From positions 1 through 33,321 of the forward strand of contig WVXN01000011.1 in assembly GCA_011773475.1 (NCBI GenBank): a stretch of 33,321 nt of DNA, given 5' to 3'. How positions within the stretch are numbered: the first letter of the stretch is position 1; every line of letters begins with the position of its first letter. The position numbers and the translations under genes are program-made. The notes under the pieces are model-generated. The model ran no database searches. It was not told the DNA's origin and was given only the letters and a program-made list of their open reading frames with translations. Of the stretch, positions 22,575-29,878 are shown piece after piece. Source of the stretch: Candidatus Aenigmatarchaeota archaeon (GTDB taxonomy: Archaea; Aenigmatarchaeota; Aenigmatarchaeia; Aenigmatarchaeales; Aenigmatarchaeaceae).

Positions 22575-22817
22575 TTAGATCAATACTAGTTCCGGAGTTG
22601 TTGTTTTGCGTGTTTTGTATTCACAATTAAAACTTTCATATGGTGTTCCGGTGCTATGAGCTTCTTTCATTTCCCTTTTTCGTTTACCACAATCATAAAT
22701 AGCTTCTTTTGAAGGCCAAGTACCAAACCCATCATTTTTTTTTGCGCATCCAAAGCAACCACATCTATCTATAAACGTGTCTAAACTTCGTCCATTGGGA
22801 TCAATTTGTTCTGGCAT
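22575..22817 (-). CDS. Small cysteine-containing hypothetical protein
   Basis: 80 aa. Cysteines at 19, 21 and 24 (RCGCFGCAKK), 43 and 65 may bind zinc or an iron-sulfur cluster, but the spacing matches no family I recognise. Rich in charged residues; soluble. It diverges from tRNA-Asn, sharing a region with a 14-bp inverted repeat, and is upstream of ftsZ on the same strand with a 317-bp gap. Confidence 0.65.
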   Translation of the reverse strand: MPEQIDPNGRSLDTFIDRCGCFGCAKKNDGFGTWPSKEAIYDCGKRKREMKEAHSTGTPYESFNCEYKTRKTTTPELVLI

Positions 22818-22841
22818 TTTTAATCACTTTTTTACTCTATA

Positions 22842-22909
22842 AATTGGGTAAATTGTATATTTAAAGTTTACGGTAAATAACGTATGATTCAGAAGCAATT
22901 TACCCAATT
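22842..22909. promoter_or_regulatory. 14-bp perfect inverted repeat with 40-bp core
   Basis: AATTGGGTAAATTG (22842-22855) and CAATTTACCCAATT (22896-22909) are exact reverse complements. The core between them contains TATATTTAAA, a probable TATA element of the minus-strand gene at 22575-22817; the right arm is followed by the TTTTATAAATGC promoter sequence of tRNA-Asn. The layout suggests a shared operator. Confidence 0.55.
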
Positions 22910-22943
22910 AATTTTATAAATGCTTGCAACGTATTTTGAATAT

Positions 22944-23015
22944 GCCCGAGTAGCTCAACGGTAGAGCAGCTGCCTGTTAAGCAGAAGGTTGCAGGTTCAA
23001 ATCCTGCCTCGGGCG
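22944..23015 (+). tRNA. tRNA-Asn (GTT)
   Basis: 72 nt cloverleaf without encoded CCA. Acceptor GCCCGAG pairs with CTCGGGC; discriminator G. The anticodon loop CTGTTAA between CTGC and GCAG gives anticodon GTT. T-arm is GCAGG, TTCAAAT, CCTGC. The window also encodes AsnRS. The last 18 bases and one base beyond are copied at 25387-25404. Confidence 0.97.
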
Positions 23016-23016
23016 T
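22999..23016 (+). repeat. 18-bp direct repeat, copy 1 (tRNA-Asn 3' end)
   Basis: AAATCCTGCCTCGGGCGT covers the T-arm end, acceptor strand and the base after the tRNA. Repeated exactly at 25387-25404, 2388 bp away. Confidence 0.9.
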
Positions 23017-23163
23017 TAATTACTCTTAAGTGATAAAATATATCAATAACATAACGAACATTATAAAGTCACTAGACGTATTTTTTAAAAATATTTAAAT
23101 TTGTATAAACAATAGTAAAAAGAATTGCTGCCATTTTATTGAAGTAATGGGAGGTGAATTCTA

Positions 23164-23337
23164 ATGGAAATGCATGAATTAGCCACTAAACTTAAAGAAC
23201 TAAAAACAGGAACAGATGTAGTTGATGTTCAAGTGGCTATACAAAAAGCTGTTGACAAAGTTGAGGAAAAAATTGGAGAAAAAGCAGTGAAGAAAAAAGA
23301 GGTAGAAACAAAGAAGGAAGCAGAAACAAAGAAATAA
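23164..23337 (+). CDS. Small charged coiled-coil-like protein
   Basis: 57 aa, starting at ATG 23164 behind GGGAGGTGA. The first half (MHELATKLKELKTGTDVVDV) looks amphipathic; the rest is almost all Lys, Glu, Val and Ala (VEEKIGEKAVKKKEVETKK and a further EAETKK). No family recognised. It is followed by a strong hairpin terminator and is the first gene after tRNA-Asn. Confidence 0.6.
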   Translation: MEMHELATKLKELKTGTDVVDVQVAIQKAVDKVEEKIGEKAVKKKEVETKKEAETKK

Positions 23338-23353
23338 ACAGCAAAGAAATAGG

Positions 23354-23380
23354 GAAGGAATCATCATTCCTTCTTCTATA
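23354..23380 (+). terminator. Hairpin terminator
   Basis: GAAGGAAT (23354-23361) pairs with ATTCCTTC (23366-23373) around CATC, followed by TTCTTC. It closes the 57-aa gene. A further AATAATT/AATTATT hairpin with CCCG loop lies at 23395-23412. Confidence 0.55.
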
Positions 23381-23445
23381 AATTTTCTAAGGAGAATAAT
23401 TCCCGAATTATTAATGCTCAAAAAACAAATAATATAAGGATAAGC

Positions 23446-23766
23446 GTGAAAATGAAATGTCGACATGATATTAAGATAGGAATTTTATTAAAATTGTTTG
23501 AACCAATGACCAAAAAAACTATTGCAAAAAAATCAAGATTAGAACCTAAGGAAATGAATAGATTTTTGCAAGACTTTAAAAAGAGAAATTTGATTCAAGA
23601 ACTTGATAAAAAAGATGGAACTATTCTATACCGGACAACGCCCAAAGGTAGAAAACTTGTCAAATATTTCAAAGATATAATGAAGCATCTTGAAGGAAAA
23701 AAAGTTCTTGCTCATGTGTATAGACAGAGAAAAGTTGGTCAAGATGAAAAAAAGAAAAGAAAATAA
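23446..23766 (+). CDS. Winged-helix DNA-binding protein
   Basis: 106 aa. The pattern MKCRHDIKIGILLKLFEP, then KTIAKKSRLEPKEMNRFLQ and a wing ending LYRTTPKGRKLVKYF, is that of archaeal single-domain winged-helix proteins (HTH_45 type). Start is either GTG at 23446 or ATG at 23452, two codons later. It overlaps the next gene, a zinc ribbon, by 23 bp and is close to tfb, so a role in transcription is plausible. Confidence 0.7.
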   Translation: MKMKCRHDIKIGILLKLFEPMTKKTIAKKSRLEPKEMNRFLQDFKKRNLIQELDKKDGTILYRTTPKGRKLVKYFKDIMKHLEGKKVLAHVYRQRKVGQDEKKKRK

Positions 23767-23923
23767 AATAATTTTGGAAAAACGATTTTGCCCTATTTGT
23801 GGTAGTGATCATATTAGGAAGCGTAGAAACGGAAGATATAGATGTCTACTTTGTAAAGCACTCTTTGCTAGACCCAAGAAAACAAAACTAAAATTAAGAA
23901 AAAGGCCTCGATATATAGGATAA
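23744..23923 (+). CDS. Small zinc-ribbon protein
   Basis: 59 aa from ATG 23744; a longer frame from 23690 would run unnaturally deep into the previous gene. RFCPICGSDHIRKR and RYRCLLCKALFARP give C16-x2-C19 and C34-x2-C37, one zinc ribbon, then a strongly basic tail. Probably binds nucleic acid. Overlaps the winged-helix gene by 23 bp, so translation is likely coupled. Confidence 0.7.
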   Translation: MKKRKENKIILEKRFCPICGSDHIRKRRNGRYRCLLCKALFARPKKTKLKLRKRPRYIG

Positions 23924-23973
23924 ATAATTTAAAAATGATAAAAACGAATTATATTCTTAAACTATTGAAATCA

Positions 23974-24006
23974 ATAGATGTTTTCAAATAACGTCTATCT
24001 TTTTTC
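23974..24006 (+). terminator. Hairpin plus T-tract terminator
   Basis: ATAGATGTT (23974-23982) pairs with AACGTCTAT (23990-23998), with one T-G pair, and a run of T follows (24000-24005). It separates the wHTH/zinc-ribbon unit from tfb. A palindrome CTATTGA/TCAATAG (23962-23977) overlaps its left edge. Confidence 0.6.
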
Positions 24007-24030
24007 ATTATAAAGAATAGTCATGATACT

Positions 24031-24999
24031 ATGAAACCAAGAAAGAGGAAACCAAAAAAAATCAAAAGATCAAGAAAGTTTATTAGAATTAGAAAATGTC
24101 CAAGTTGCGGGTCTAAACATCTTACTACAGATAAATCTAGGGGAGAAATTGTTTGTGCTAAATGTGGTCTTGTCATAAAAGAGAAAATGATAGATAGATC
24201 TGCAGAATGGAGAGCCTTTGACTCAGAACAAATGCATAGAAGAACAAGAGGAGGTGCTCCACTAACACATACAAAACATGATAAAGGTTTGACAACTGAA
24301 GTAGGAAGAGGAAAGGGAGAGTTATTTAAGGTTACTCCAGCAAAAAGAGCTCAATATTATAGGTTAAGAAAATGGCAAAAAAGATTGGTTGAATCAAAAG
24401 CTAGAAATCTTTCTTTTGCCTTATCAGAACTGCAAAGACTTGTTTCTTTCTTAGGCTTACCAAGGTCTGTTCATGAAGAAGTTGCAATAAAATATGAAAA
24501 AGCTGTGGATAGGGGCTTGGTAAGAGGAAGATCAATGGAATCTGTTATAGCTGCTTTGTTATACGCTGTTTGTAGAGAAATGAAGACTCCTAGAACATTA
24601 GAAGAAATATCAGAAGCAACAGGTGTTGAAAGAAGAGAGATAGGAAGAAATTACAGGTATGTAGCAAGACAACTGGGTATGAGAATTTTACCTGCCTTAC
24701 CAAAAGATTATGTTCCAAGATTTGCTTCTATGCTTGGTTTAAGTGATAAGGTTCAAGCAAGAGCAATAAGAATTTTAAACAAAGCTAAAAAATTTGAAGC
24801 TACACATGGAAAAGGCCCAACAGGAGTTGCTGCAGCTGCTTTATACATAGCTGCTGTTTTGGGAGGCGAGAAAAGAACACAGAGAGAGATAGCTGATGCT
24901 GTTGGAGTAACAGAAGTTACAATAAGAAATAGATTCAAAGAAATAGTTGAAAGACTTGATATTGAGAAAAAGCTTGAAAAAAAGCTCGCAGGGATTTAA
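24031..24999 (+). CDS. tfb: Transcription initiation factor B (TFB)
   Basis: 322 aa. N-terminal zinc ribbon (C23-x2-C26, C42-x2-C45), then the B-reader region RSAEWRAFDSEQMHRRTRGG, and two cyclin-like repeats (~110-205 and ~215-310). The second ends in a helix-turn-helix (QREIADAVGVTEVTIRNRFKEI) that reads the BRE element. It bridges TBP-bound promoters to RNA polymerase. A basic N-terminal extension (MKPRKRKPKKIKRSRK) precedes the ribbon, somewhat longer than usual. Only one TFB is seen in the window. Confidence 0.96.
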   Translation: MKPRKRKPKKIKRSRKFIRIRKCPSCGSKHLTTDKSRGEIVCAKCGLVIKEKMIDRSAEWRAFDSEQMHRRTRGGAPLTHTKHDKGLTTEVGRGKGELFKVTPAKRAQYYRLRKWQKRLVESKARNLSFALSELQRLVSFLGLPRSVHEEVAIKYEKAVDRGLVRGRSMESVIAALLYAVCREMKTPRTLEEISEATGVERREIGRNYRYVARQLGMRILPALPKDYVPRFASMLGLSDKVQARAIRILNKAKKFEATHGKGPTGVAAAALYIAAVLGGEKRTQREIADAVGVTEVTIRNRFKEIVERLDIEKKLEKKLAGI

Positions 25000-25058
25000 A
25001 TATTTATGATATATAAAAATATCAAACTTAAATAATTTTTGGTTCATTTATAAGATAA

Positions 25059-25070
25059 GATGATAGAATG
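25059..25070. repeat. 12-bp inverted repeat, left arm
   Basis: GATGATAGAATG, overlapping the start codon of the gene at 25068; the exact reverse complement is at 25320-25331 just after that gene. Confidence 0.45.
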
Positions 25071-25298
25071 GATGATAATTTTTTATTAGGCTTGGTGGAT
25101 AAGAGACTTGCTAAAAGACTTATTATAGATGATTTGAAAATCAGAAGAGATGAAAAACAGACTTATTCTTTCGGAGAGCTGGAAAGGATTTTTAATGGGT
25201 ATGGAATCGGTCACCCCTTTACTACAATTATAATTGGAGAAATGGTTGAAAAAGATAAAACTATAAAAGAAGAAAACGGGTCTTATGAGCTTGTATGA
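25068..25298 (+). CDS. Small hypothetical protein
   Basis: 76 aa, not recognised. The C-terminal part (TYSFGELERIFNGYGIGHPF, then IIIGEMVEKDKTI and SYELV) has the rhythm of a small winged-helix domain, but this is weak. It follows tfb by 68 bp and is bracketed by a 12-bp inverted repeat whose left arm includes the ATG. Possibly regulatory. Confidence 0.6.
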   Translation: MDDNFLLGLVDKRLAKRLIIDDLKIRRDEKQTYSFGELERIFNGYGIGHPFTTIIIGEMVEKDKTIKEENGSYELV

Positions 25299-25319
25299 TC
25301 ATTTTATATTTTAAATAGT

Positions 25320-25331
25320 CATTCTATCATC
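25320..25331. repeat. 12-bp inverted repeat, right arm
   Basis: CATTCTATCATC, reverse complement of 25059-25070, located 22 bases after the stop codon. Confidence 0.45.
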
Positions 25332-25386
25332 AAAATCAATAAATTTCTCTTAGTATAAAATAGTATAGGCATCGTGTTGAATATAG

Positions 25387-25404
25387 AAATCCTGCCTCGG
25401 GCGT
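25387..25404 (+). repeat. 18-bp direct repeat, copy 2 (tRNA-Asn end)
   Basis: Exact copy of the tRNA-Asn 3' end (22999-23016), in the same orientation, with no tRNA body upstream. This would be the distal border of an integrated segment covering 23017-25404. Confidence 0.9.
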
Positions 25405-25445
25405 GAAATTATATTTATTTAAGCAAGAAATAGAAAGCTATTGAT

Positions 25446-25919
25446 ATGAAAAAGCCATTTGAAATAGGGTTTAGTTTTGGTTTAACTTCTGGAATAATAA
25501 CAACTCTTGGATTAATGGTGGGTCTACATTCTGGCACTCACTCAAAACTTGCAGTTATTGGAGGTATATTAACAATAGCAGTGGCAGATGCATTTTCAGA
25601 TTCTTTAGGGATGCATATTTCTGAAGAATCAGAAAAAAGAAACACAAAGGACATATGGGAATCAACAATCTCTACTTTTGTTTTCAAGTTTATTTTTGCA
25701 ATAACTTTCGTTATCCCTGTCTTACTATTCGAACTTTTGACAGCAATTTTGGTAAGCGTAGTTTGGGGATTACTAATGATAAGCATTCTTAGTTTTAGAA
25801 TTGCTAAGAAACAAAAAGAAATACCTTGGAAGGTTATTTCGGAACACTTGATTATTGCATTAATAGTTATAGTCATAACTCATTATGTTGGTGATTTGAT
25901 ATCATTAACATTTAGTTAA
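25446..25919 (+). CDS. VIT1/CCC1-like membrane protein (short form)
   Basis: 157 aa, with five hydrophobic segments. The N-terminal GLTSGIITTLGLMVGLHSGT and GILTIAVADAFSDSLGMHISEESE blocks match the first two helices of VIT/CCC1 transporters, including the Asp/Glu-containing second helix used for metal in the family. It is shorter than typical because the cytoplasmic metal-binding insert is small. Metal transport is inferred from the family only. Paralogue of 861-1457. Confidence 0.75.
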   Translation: MKKPFEIGFSFGLTSGIITTLGLMVGLHSGTHSKLAVIGGILTIAVADAFSDSLGMHISEESEKRNTKDIWESTISTFVFKFIFAITFVIPVLLFELLTAILVSVVWGLLMISILSFRIAKKQKEIPWKVISEHLIIALIVIVITHYVGDLISLTFS

Positions 25920-25925
25920 TAACTA

Positions 25926-26342
25926 CTAGCCGCCTTGCCCCTGTCCACCTTGAGATCCTGTACCTGTTTGCTTGCCTGTTCCTGTTTGTGTTTGGGACTC
26001 CGTCGCAACTCTTTCTTGCTCCTGTTGTCTTATTCTCACTTGTTCTTGTTCAAGTTGCTGAATTTGTTCTTTACATTCAGGACATCTTTTTTGCAATTCA
26101 GTTCTTTCCATTTCTCTGACTCTTATCAATTCTCCGTTCCATGCTCCTTTATCTGGTTGAAACGCTCCCATTATAGCTTCACCAGCTCTCATTATTCCAT
26201 AAGGTGCATCTACTGGTGTAAGTTTCATATCACCGCTATGTTGCATGCTTGCCATAGCTACTGGTGCTCCAACACCAATACCTGCAGCTGCTAAAATAGC
26301 TATAATTGCGATGGCAGGTGCAATACCTTTTAAACCTTTCAT
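25926..26342 (-). CDS. Secreted protein with Gln/Gly-rich tail
   Basis: 138 aa from the ATG at 26342, which directly begins a hydrophobic signal-like segment (LKGIAPAIAIIAILAAAGIG); a TTTATAT element about 30 bases upstream supports this start over an ATG 18 codons earlier. The mature part contains a C-x2-C pair (RCPECKEQ), a Gln/Glu coiled-coil stretch, and a low-complexity Thr/Gly/Gln tail. No family recognised. It converges with the VIT-like gene, 6 bp apart. Confidence 0.65.
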   Translation of the reverse strand: MKGLKGIAPAIAIIAILAAAGIGVGAPVAMASMQHSGDMKLTPVDAPYGIMRAGEAIMGAFQPDKGAWNGELIRVREMERTELQKRCPECKEQIQQLEQEQVRIRQQEQERVATESQTQTGTGKQTGTGSQGGQGQGG

Positions 26343-26471
26343 AGAATGAATATTACTACTTTCTATGATATAAACGTTTCGAAAAAATAATTTCATATCT
26401 TTTATTATCTAAAACAATAACAAAGATGAGGTAAAATAACTCTTAAATTCTGGTTTTTCTATATTTTATGT

Positions 26472-27086
26472 ATGGATGGGATTGTAATACAGGATATCAA
26501 AGTTGAGAAAAAGCCTGAGGAAAAGAAAGAAGAAAAACCAAAGGAAGAACCTAAAAAAGAGGAAAAGCCTAAGGAAGAAGCTAAACCTGAAATGAAAAAA
26601 AAGGAGAAACCAAAACCAGAAAAAGTAAAAAAAGAATATAAAGAGAAACCTAGACTCGGTATTAGATTTTATGGATTATTGATTGTTTACGCATCCTTAC
26701 TCTTTTTGATACTGACACAATTATGGCCTCTAACTGATGATATATTGTCTCCAACAAAAAATTGGTTGTATTACTCTTTATTATTCCCCCTATTTTCACT
26801 TTTACTTGCTATATTTAGTAATTCAATTAGAATTAAGAAATTGAAAAAAATTAAAGATCTTTCAGTTGATGTTTCATTAGCATGTTTTTTTATATCTATT
26901 GTTTATCTTCTAATTAGTTTATGGTTTTTATATAAGCCCCGTCCTATTTTTGTATTTGATTTTTTAAGAATTTTTTATTATTATTTTTCATTAGATCCTA
27001 TCATCACAGGAATTTTATCTTCAATACTTATTGTAACAATTTATTTTTTTATTAAAGGATTAGTAAAAGGAAAATTAAAGGACTGA
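26472..27086 (+). CDS. Membrane protein with Lys/Glu-rich cytoplasmic N-terminus
   Basis: 204 aa. Residues ~10-62 are a Lys-Glu-Pro repeat tract (KPEEKKEEKPKEEPKKEEK and similar), likely disordered. Five hydrophobic segments follow (~66-86, 99-116, 129-152, 160-178, 180-197). No known family. The charged tract is low-complexity and should not be over-interpreted. Confidence 0.7.
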   Translation: MDGIVIQDIKVEKKPEEKKEEKPKEEPKKEEKPKEEAKPEMKKKEKPKPEKVKKEYKEKPRLGIRFYGLLIVYASLLFLILTQLWPLTDDILSPTKNWLYYSLLFPLFSLLLAIFSNSIRIKKLKKIKDLSVDVSLACFFISIVYLLISLWFLYKPRPIFVFDFLRIFYYYFSLDPIITGILSSILIVTIYFFIKGLVKGKLKD

Positions 27087-27110
27087 AATACATAGGCGCC
27101 ACAAAGATTC

Positions 27111-28079
27111 TTAAGAAATTTCATCTGTTAATCTATAAACAGAAGAATCTTCAGAAACCTTTTCCACAAGAGGATTTTCTATTCCTTTTCTTTTCATAAC
27201 TCCAATACCAGATTTCAAACTCAAGTAAGCTAGTTGAGATGTAATTGTCTTTGTTGGTTTTTTTAATTTTTTAGCTATTTCACTTGGTGTAAAATTACCT
27301 TTCTTTAAGATACTAACAATTTCTTTTTGTAATGGTGAAAGTCTGTCTATAATTTCTGTTTTGCTGGTCTCAATTTCTGGTTTGTACTCAAAACATTTTT
27401 TAACAAAATATTTTGTTATAGTTTTTTCAGTGTTTGATGTAGCTACCATTTCGCAAAGTTCTAAAATTTTTCTTGGTATGAAATCAGCTTTTTTGAATAT
27501 GGGTTCAAGACTATCTTTTTCAAATGGGTTTCTATGTTTAGCTCTCTTTCTTATCATTTCTTCAGCTTCCTCGCTTGTTAAAGGCCTTAATTCTATCTTT
27601 CGATTTCCTATTAGTTCTAAAAGATTTCCCTTAAGATTTTTTAATTCATCAGTATCAGAAGCTAAAACAACAGAACTTATCAATTTATCGTCAAAATTCC
27701 TCTTTATTGACTTGCCTAAGAGAGGCGGTAAAGTATTTGCATCATCAATAAGTATAATAATTTTTTTCTTTTTTCCGAACAAACCTGCTTTTGATTTCTC
27801 CCTGATTATTTCATCTACGTTTATCTTTAGTATTTCTTCAGGGTTCATTCCTAAAGTATTTAGATATATGGAAATCGTTTTTGGTGAAGGATATTTTTCC
27901 AGCCATTTTAGTACAATAGTCTTCCCCATACCATCTTCTCCTGTTAAAAGGCAACAGTCGCCAGAATTGACGTATTCTACGATTTTTTGCCTTATTTCCT
28001 CGATTCCTGAAATAGTCTCTGGCATGGGAATTAGATCAAAGGGATTACTTGACCAGCCATATCTCTCGTACCATGCCAT
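27111..28079 (-). CDS. AAA+ ATPase with C-terminal winged helix (Orc/Cdc6- or ExeA-like)
   Basis: 322 aa. MAWYERYGWSSNPFDLIPMP is a typical N-terminus of archaeal ExeA/Orc-like ATPases. Walker A GEDGMGKT (G47-T54), Walker B IIILIDDAN (~107-115), sensor-1 VVLASDTDEL, and a PRKILEL sensor-2-like arginine (~203-209) are present. A winged helix (~250-290, SPLQKEIVSILKKGNFTPSE and TKTITSQLAYLSLKSG) would bind DNA. Such proteins include origin-recognition factors and other DNA-loading ATPases. The upstream region holds seven TACTTTA repeats, suggesting origin recognition or autoregulation. A 245-aa antisense frame over it is a shadow. Confidence 0.85.
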   Translation of the reverse strand: MAWYERYGWSSNPFDLIPMPETISGIEEIRQKIVEYVNSGDCCLLTGEDGMGKTIVLKWLEKYPSPKTISIYLNTLGMNPEEILKINVDEIIREKSKAGLFGKKKKIIILIDDANTLPPLLGKSIKRNFDDKLISSVVLASDTDELKNLKGNLLELIGNRKIELRPLTSEEAEEMIRKRAKHRNPFEKDSLEPIFKKADFIPRKILELCEMVATSNTEKTITKYFVKKCFEYKPEIETSKTEIIDRLSPLQKEIVSILKKGNFTPSEIAKKLKKPTKTITSQLAYLSLKSGIGVMKRKGIENPLVEKVSEDSSVYRLTDEIS

Positions 28080-28087
28080 ACAATCAC

Positions 28088-28286
28088 TACTTTATTAAAA
28101 CATCATATACTTTAAAATAATTAGAAGATACTTTATAATATACTTTACGATACTTTATGAGAATTTTGGTTACTTTATGAAAATTTGAAAAATAGGATTT
28201 ATATCAGGTTTTTAAATTCTTCTCGATTTTGGGGGTTTTGAGCTAGAAATGGGGTTTGGGTATGAAAAGAGGTTACAGATACTTTA
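28088..28286. repeat. Seven TACTTTA iterons upstream of the AAA+ gene
   Basis: TACTTTA occurs at 28088, 28108, 28129, 28141, 28151, 28171 and 28280, mostly as ATACTTTA with T, A or C after it. All are in the same orientation. Two G-rich tracts (GGGGGTTTTG at 28231, GGGGTTTGGG at 28251) lie between the sixth and seventh copies. Candidate origin or operator. Confidence 0.6.
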
Positions 28287-28337
28287 CGCTATAAGCAATC
28301 GATTAACCTTAAATTTTTTAGTTTGTATTATCTTCCT

Positions 28338-29627
28338 ATGGCTGATTGGGACCTTTATGTAACTAATTCAACAATTCAAAGAGGTCATTTACAAGAAGTG
28401 TTTCGCACTTCAGAGGATCAACTTGGAAAAATAGTATACTATATAAAAAAGCTTGAAGATTACACTATAAGGGATGATGGTCTTCAGAGAAATTTAATAA
28501 GAAGTGGGGAAGGTAGAAGTGGTCATGTTGAAGAAACTAATATGTGGAATTCTAGAGCTGCAAACCTTTCTGCTTATTTTCATGAATGGAATCGAACGCC
28601 AAGATTTAAACCTGGAGATATTTATGGAGAGAATACTGGTTCTGGTAAAAAAGTTCCTGGTGCAAATAGGATTTATGCTGCTATTAAAGAAAACGTCTGT
28701 ACATTTGTTACAACATCTAATCCTGATGAAGTTGTACCCCGAATGGTTAAAGGTCAATTAGAAGGAGTTCATTTAAATGATCCAAGATTTCCAGACTTTG
28801 ATAGAACACAAGAAGAAAAAAGATTATTCGAAAAATATTATGGAAAAATTGAACCAGAAAAACATGTGTTACTAATTCCTGGAAGAGAAAGTAGTTTATT
28901 AAATCTTAATGAAAGTTTATGTTTAGCGAATTCAGGTAATCTTTTTGAATTATCATCTTATGTTGTTAAAACCAACAAGTTATTAACATTTTATAAATGG
29001 AATAAAGGCGAATGTTCAAAAGAATCTTTAGGAGAAGAATTTATGCGTTTAATGGAAGAATCTGAAAAAGGATTTAGAGATGGTTTTCCTGTTATTTTAG
29101 ATCAAAGAGATAAAATCGAAAGATGTTATGAAGAGATAATACCTAAATCACTCGTATTAGTTATAGGAGTTGGTCCAGGATCTTCAAAAATTGCTGATGC
29201 ACTTGAAATGAGAGGTGGACAAAGTTTATACAATAAACCAGGTAGAAAAGAAATAATTCATATAAATTCAGAAAATAAACCTGTTGTCGATATTAAATTA
29301 AAATCACTCTCAGAAGAAGAAATAAGAGATAATGTTGGATTAATTACAATTTCAAACAGTCTGAAAACTGATGCTAATAGATTAACAAGAGAGTATATGA
29401 GACATGGTATTGAACCCTTTTTATGGACTTCCAACATGAAACACAAACTTGCACAACAAAACTTAGAAAATTCTATTTATGTTCCCAATGAGCCTGTTTA
29501 CAGATTAAAAGAAGGACGTGAAGTTGCATTTTTCCATCCTTTAGCTTTTGCTGCTCTGGATAACGTAAATTCTATATGGGTAAAAAGAAGTAAGAGAAAA
29601 ATATCTGAAACACATAAGGAAGATTGA
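28338..29627 (+). CDS. Large hypothetical protein
   Basis: 429 aa from the ATG at 28338 (a TTG at 28323 would add five residues). Not recognised. Two halves are apparent: an N-terminal part (~1-170), and a C-terminal part in which KSLVLVIGVGPGSSKIADAL (~272-291) resembles a nucleotide- or sugar-phosphate-binding glycine loop, and VGLITISNSLKTDANRLT plus FHPLAFAALDNV recall SIS-type sugar isomerase folds. That resemblance is weak. Soluble, no signal peptide. It diverges from the AAA+ gene across the iteron region. Confidence 0.7.
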   Translation: MADWDLYVTNSTIQRGHLQEVFRTSEDQLGKIVYYIKKLEDYTIRDDGLQRNLIRSGEGRSGHVEETNMWNSRAANLSAYFHEWNRTPRFKPGDIYGENTGSGKKVPGANRIYAAIKENVCTFVTTSNPDEVVPRMVKGQLEGVHLNDPRFPDFDRTQEEKRLFEKYYGKIEPEKHVLLIPGRESSLLNLNESLCLANSGNLFELSSYVVKTNKLLTFYKWNKGECSKESLGEEFMRLMEESEKGFRDGFPVILDQRDKIERCYEEIIPKSLVLVIGVGPGSSKIADALEMRGGQSLYNKPGRKEIIHINSENKPVVDIKLKSLSEEEIRDNVGLITISNSLKTDANRLTREYMRHGIEPFLWTSNMKHKLAQQNLENSIYVPNEPVYRLKEGREVAFFHPLAFAALDNVNSIWVKRSKRKISETHKED

Positions 29628-29692
29628 ATACCAATTACCCACATAGTTTTAAATAATACTTCATATTAACTACTATTAGGTGAAATAAATGG

Positions 29693-29878
29693 GTGGACGT
29701 CAAAATTTGGGACAAAAAATTTGAGCAAATAGAATCTCTTAGCTTTACTTCTATTCCCGATCACAGAGGAAGAATAACAATACCCGCTTCTGTTAGAAAG
29801 AAACTAAAGGTAAAAACAGATTCTAGAGTTTTAATAGTAATTAAAAAAATTTTAAGGGGTGAAAAAGATGAAAGGTGA
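29693..29878 (+). CDS. SpoVT/AbrB-domain protein
   Basis: 61 aa, GTG start behind AGGTGA. The block IPDHRGRITIPASVRKKLKVKTDSRVLIVI is the swapped-hairpin AbrB DNA-binding domain. These proteins usually act as transcription regulators or antitoxins. It overlaps the asparagine synthetase gene by 4 bp (GTGA), so it heads that cotranscribed unit and may regulate it. No toxin partner is visible. Confidence 0.8.
   Translation: MDVKIWDKKFEQIESLSFTSIPDHRGRITIPASVRKKLKVKTDSRVLIVIKKILRGEKDER

Noticed and set aside
26499-26650. Repetitive AAG/GAA-rich DNA
   Set aside because: It encodes the Lys/Glu-rich linker of a membrane protein; low-complexity coding sequence, not a DNA repeat element.
27361-28098. 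245-codon plus-strand open frame opposite the AAA+ gene
   Set aside because: Antisense shadow of a clearly recognised ATPase; the translated product is hydrophobic/serine-rich without motifs.
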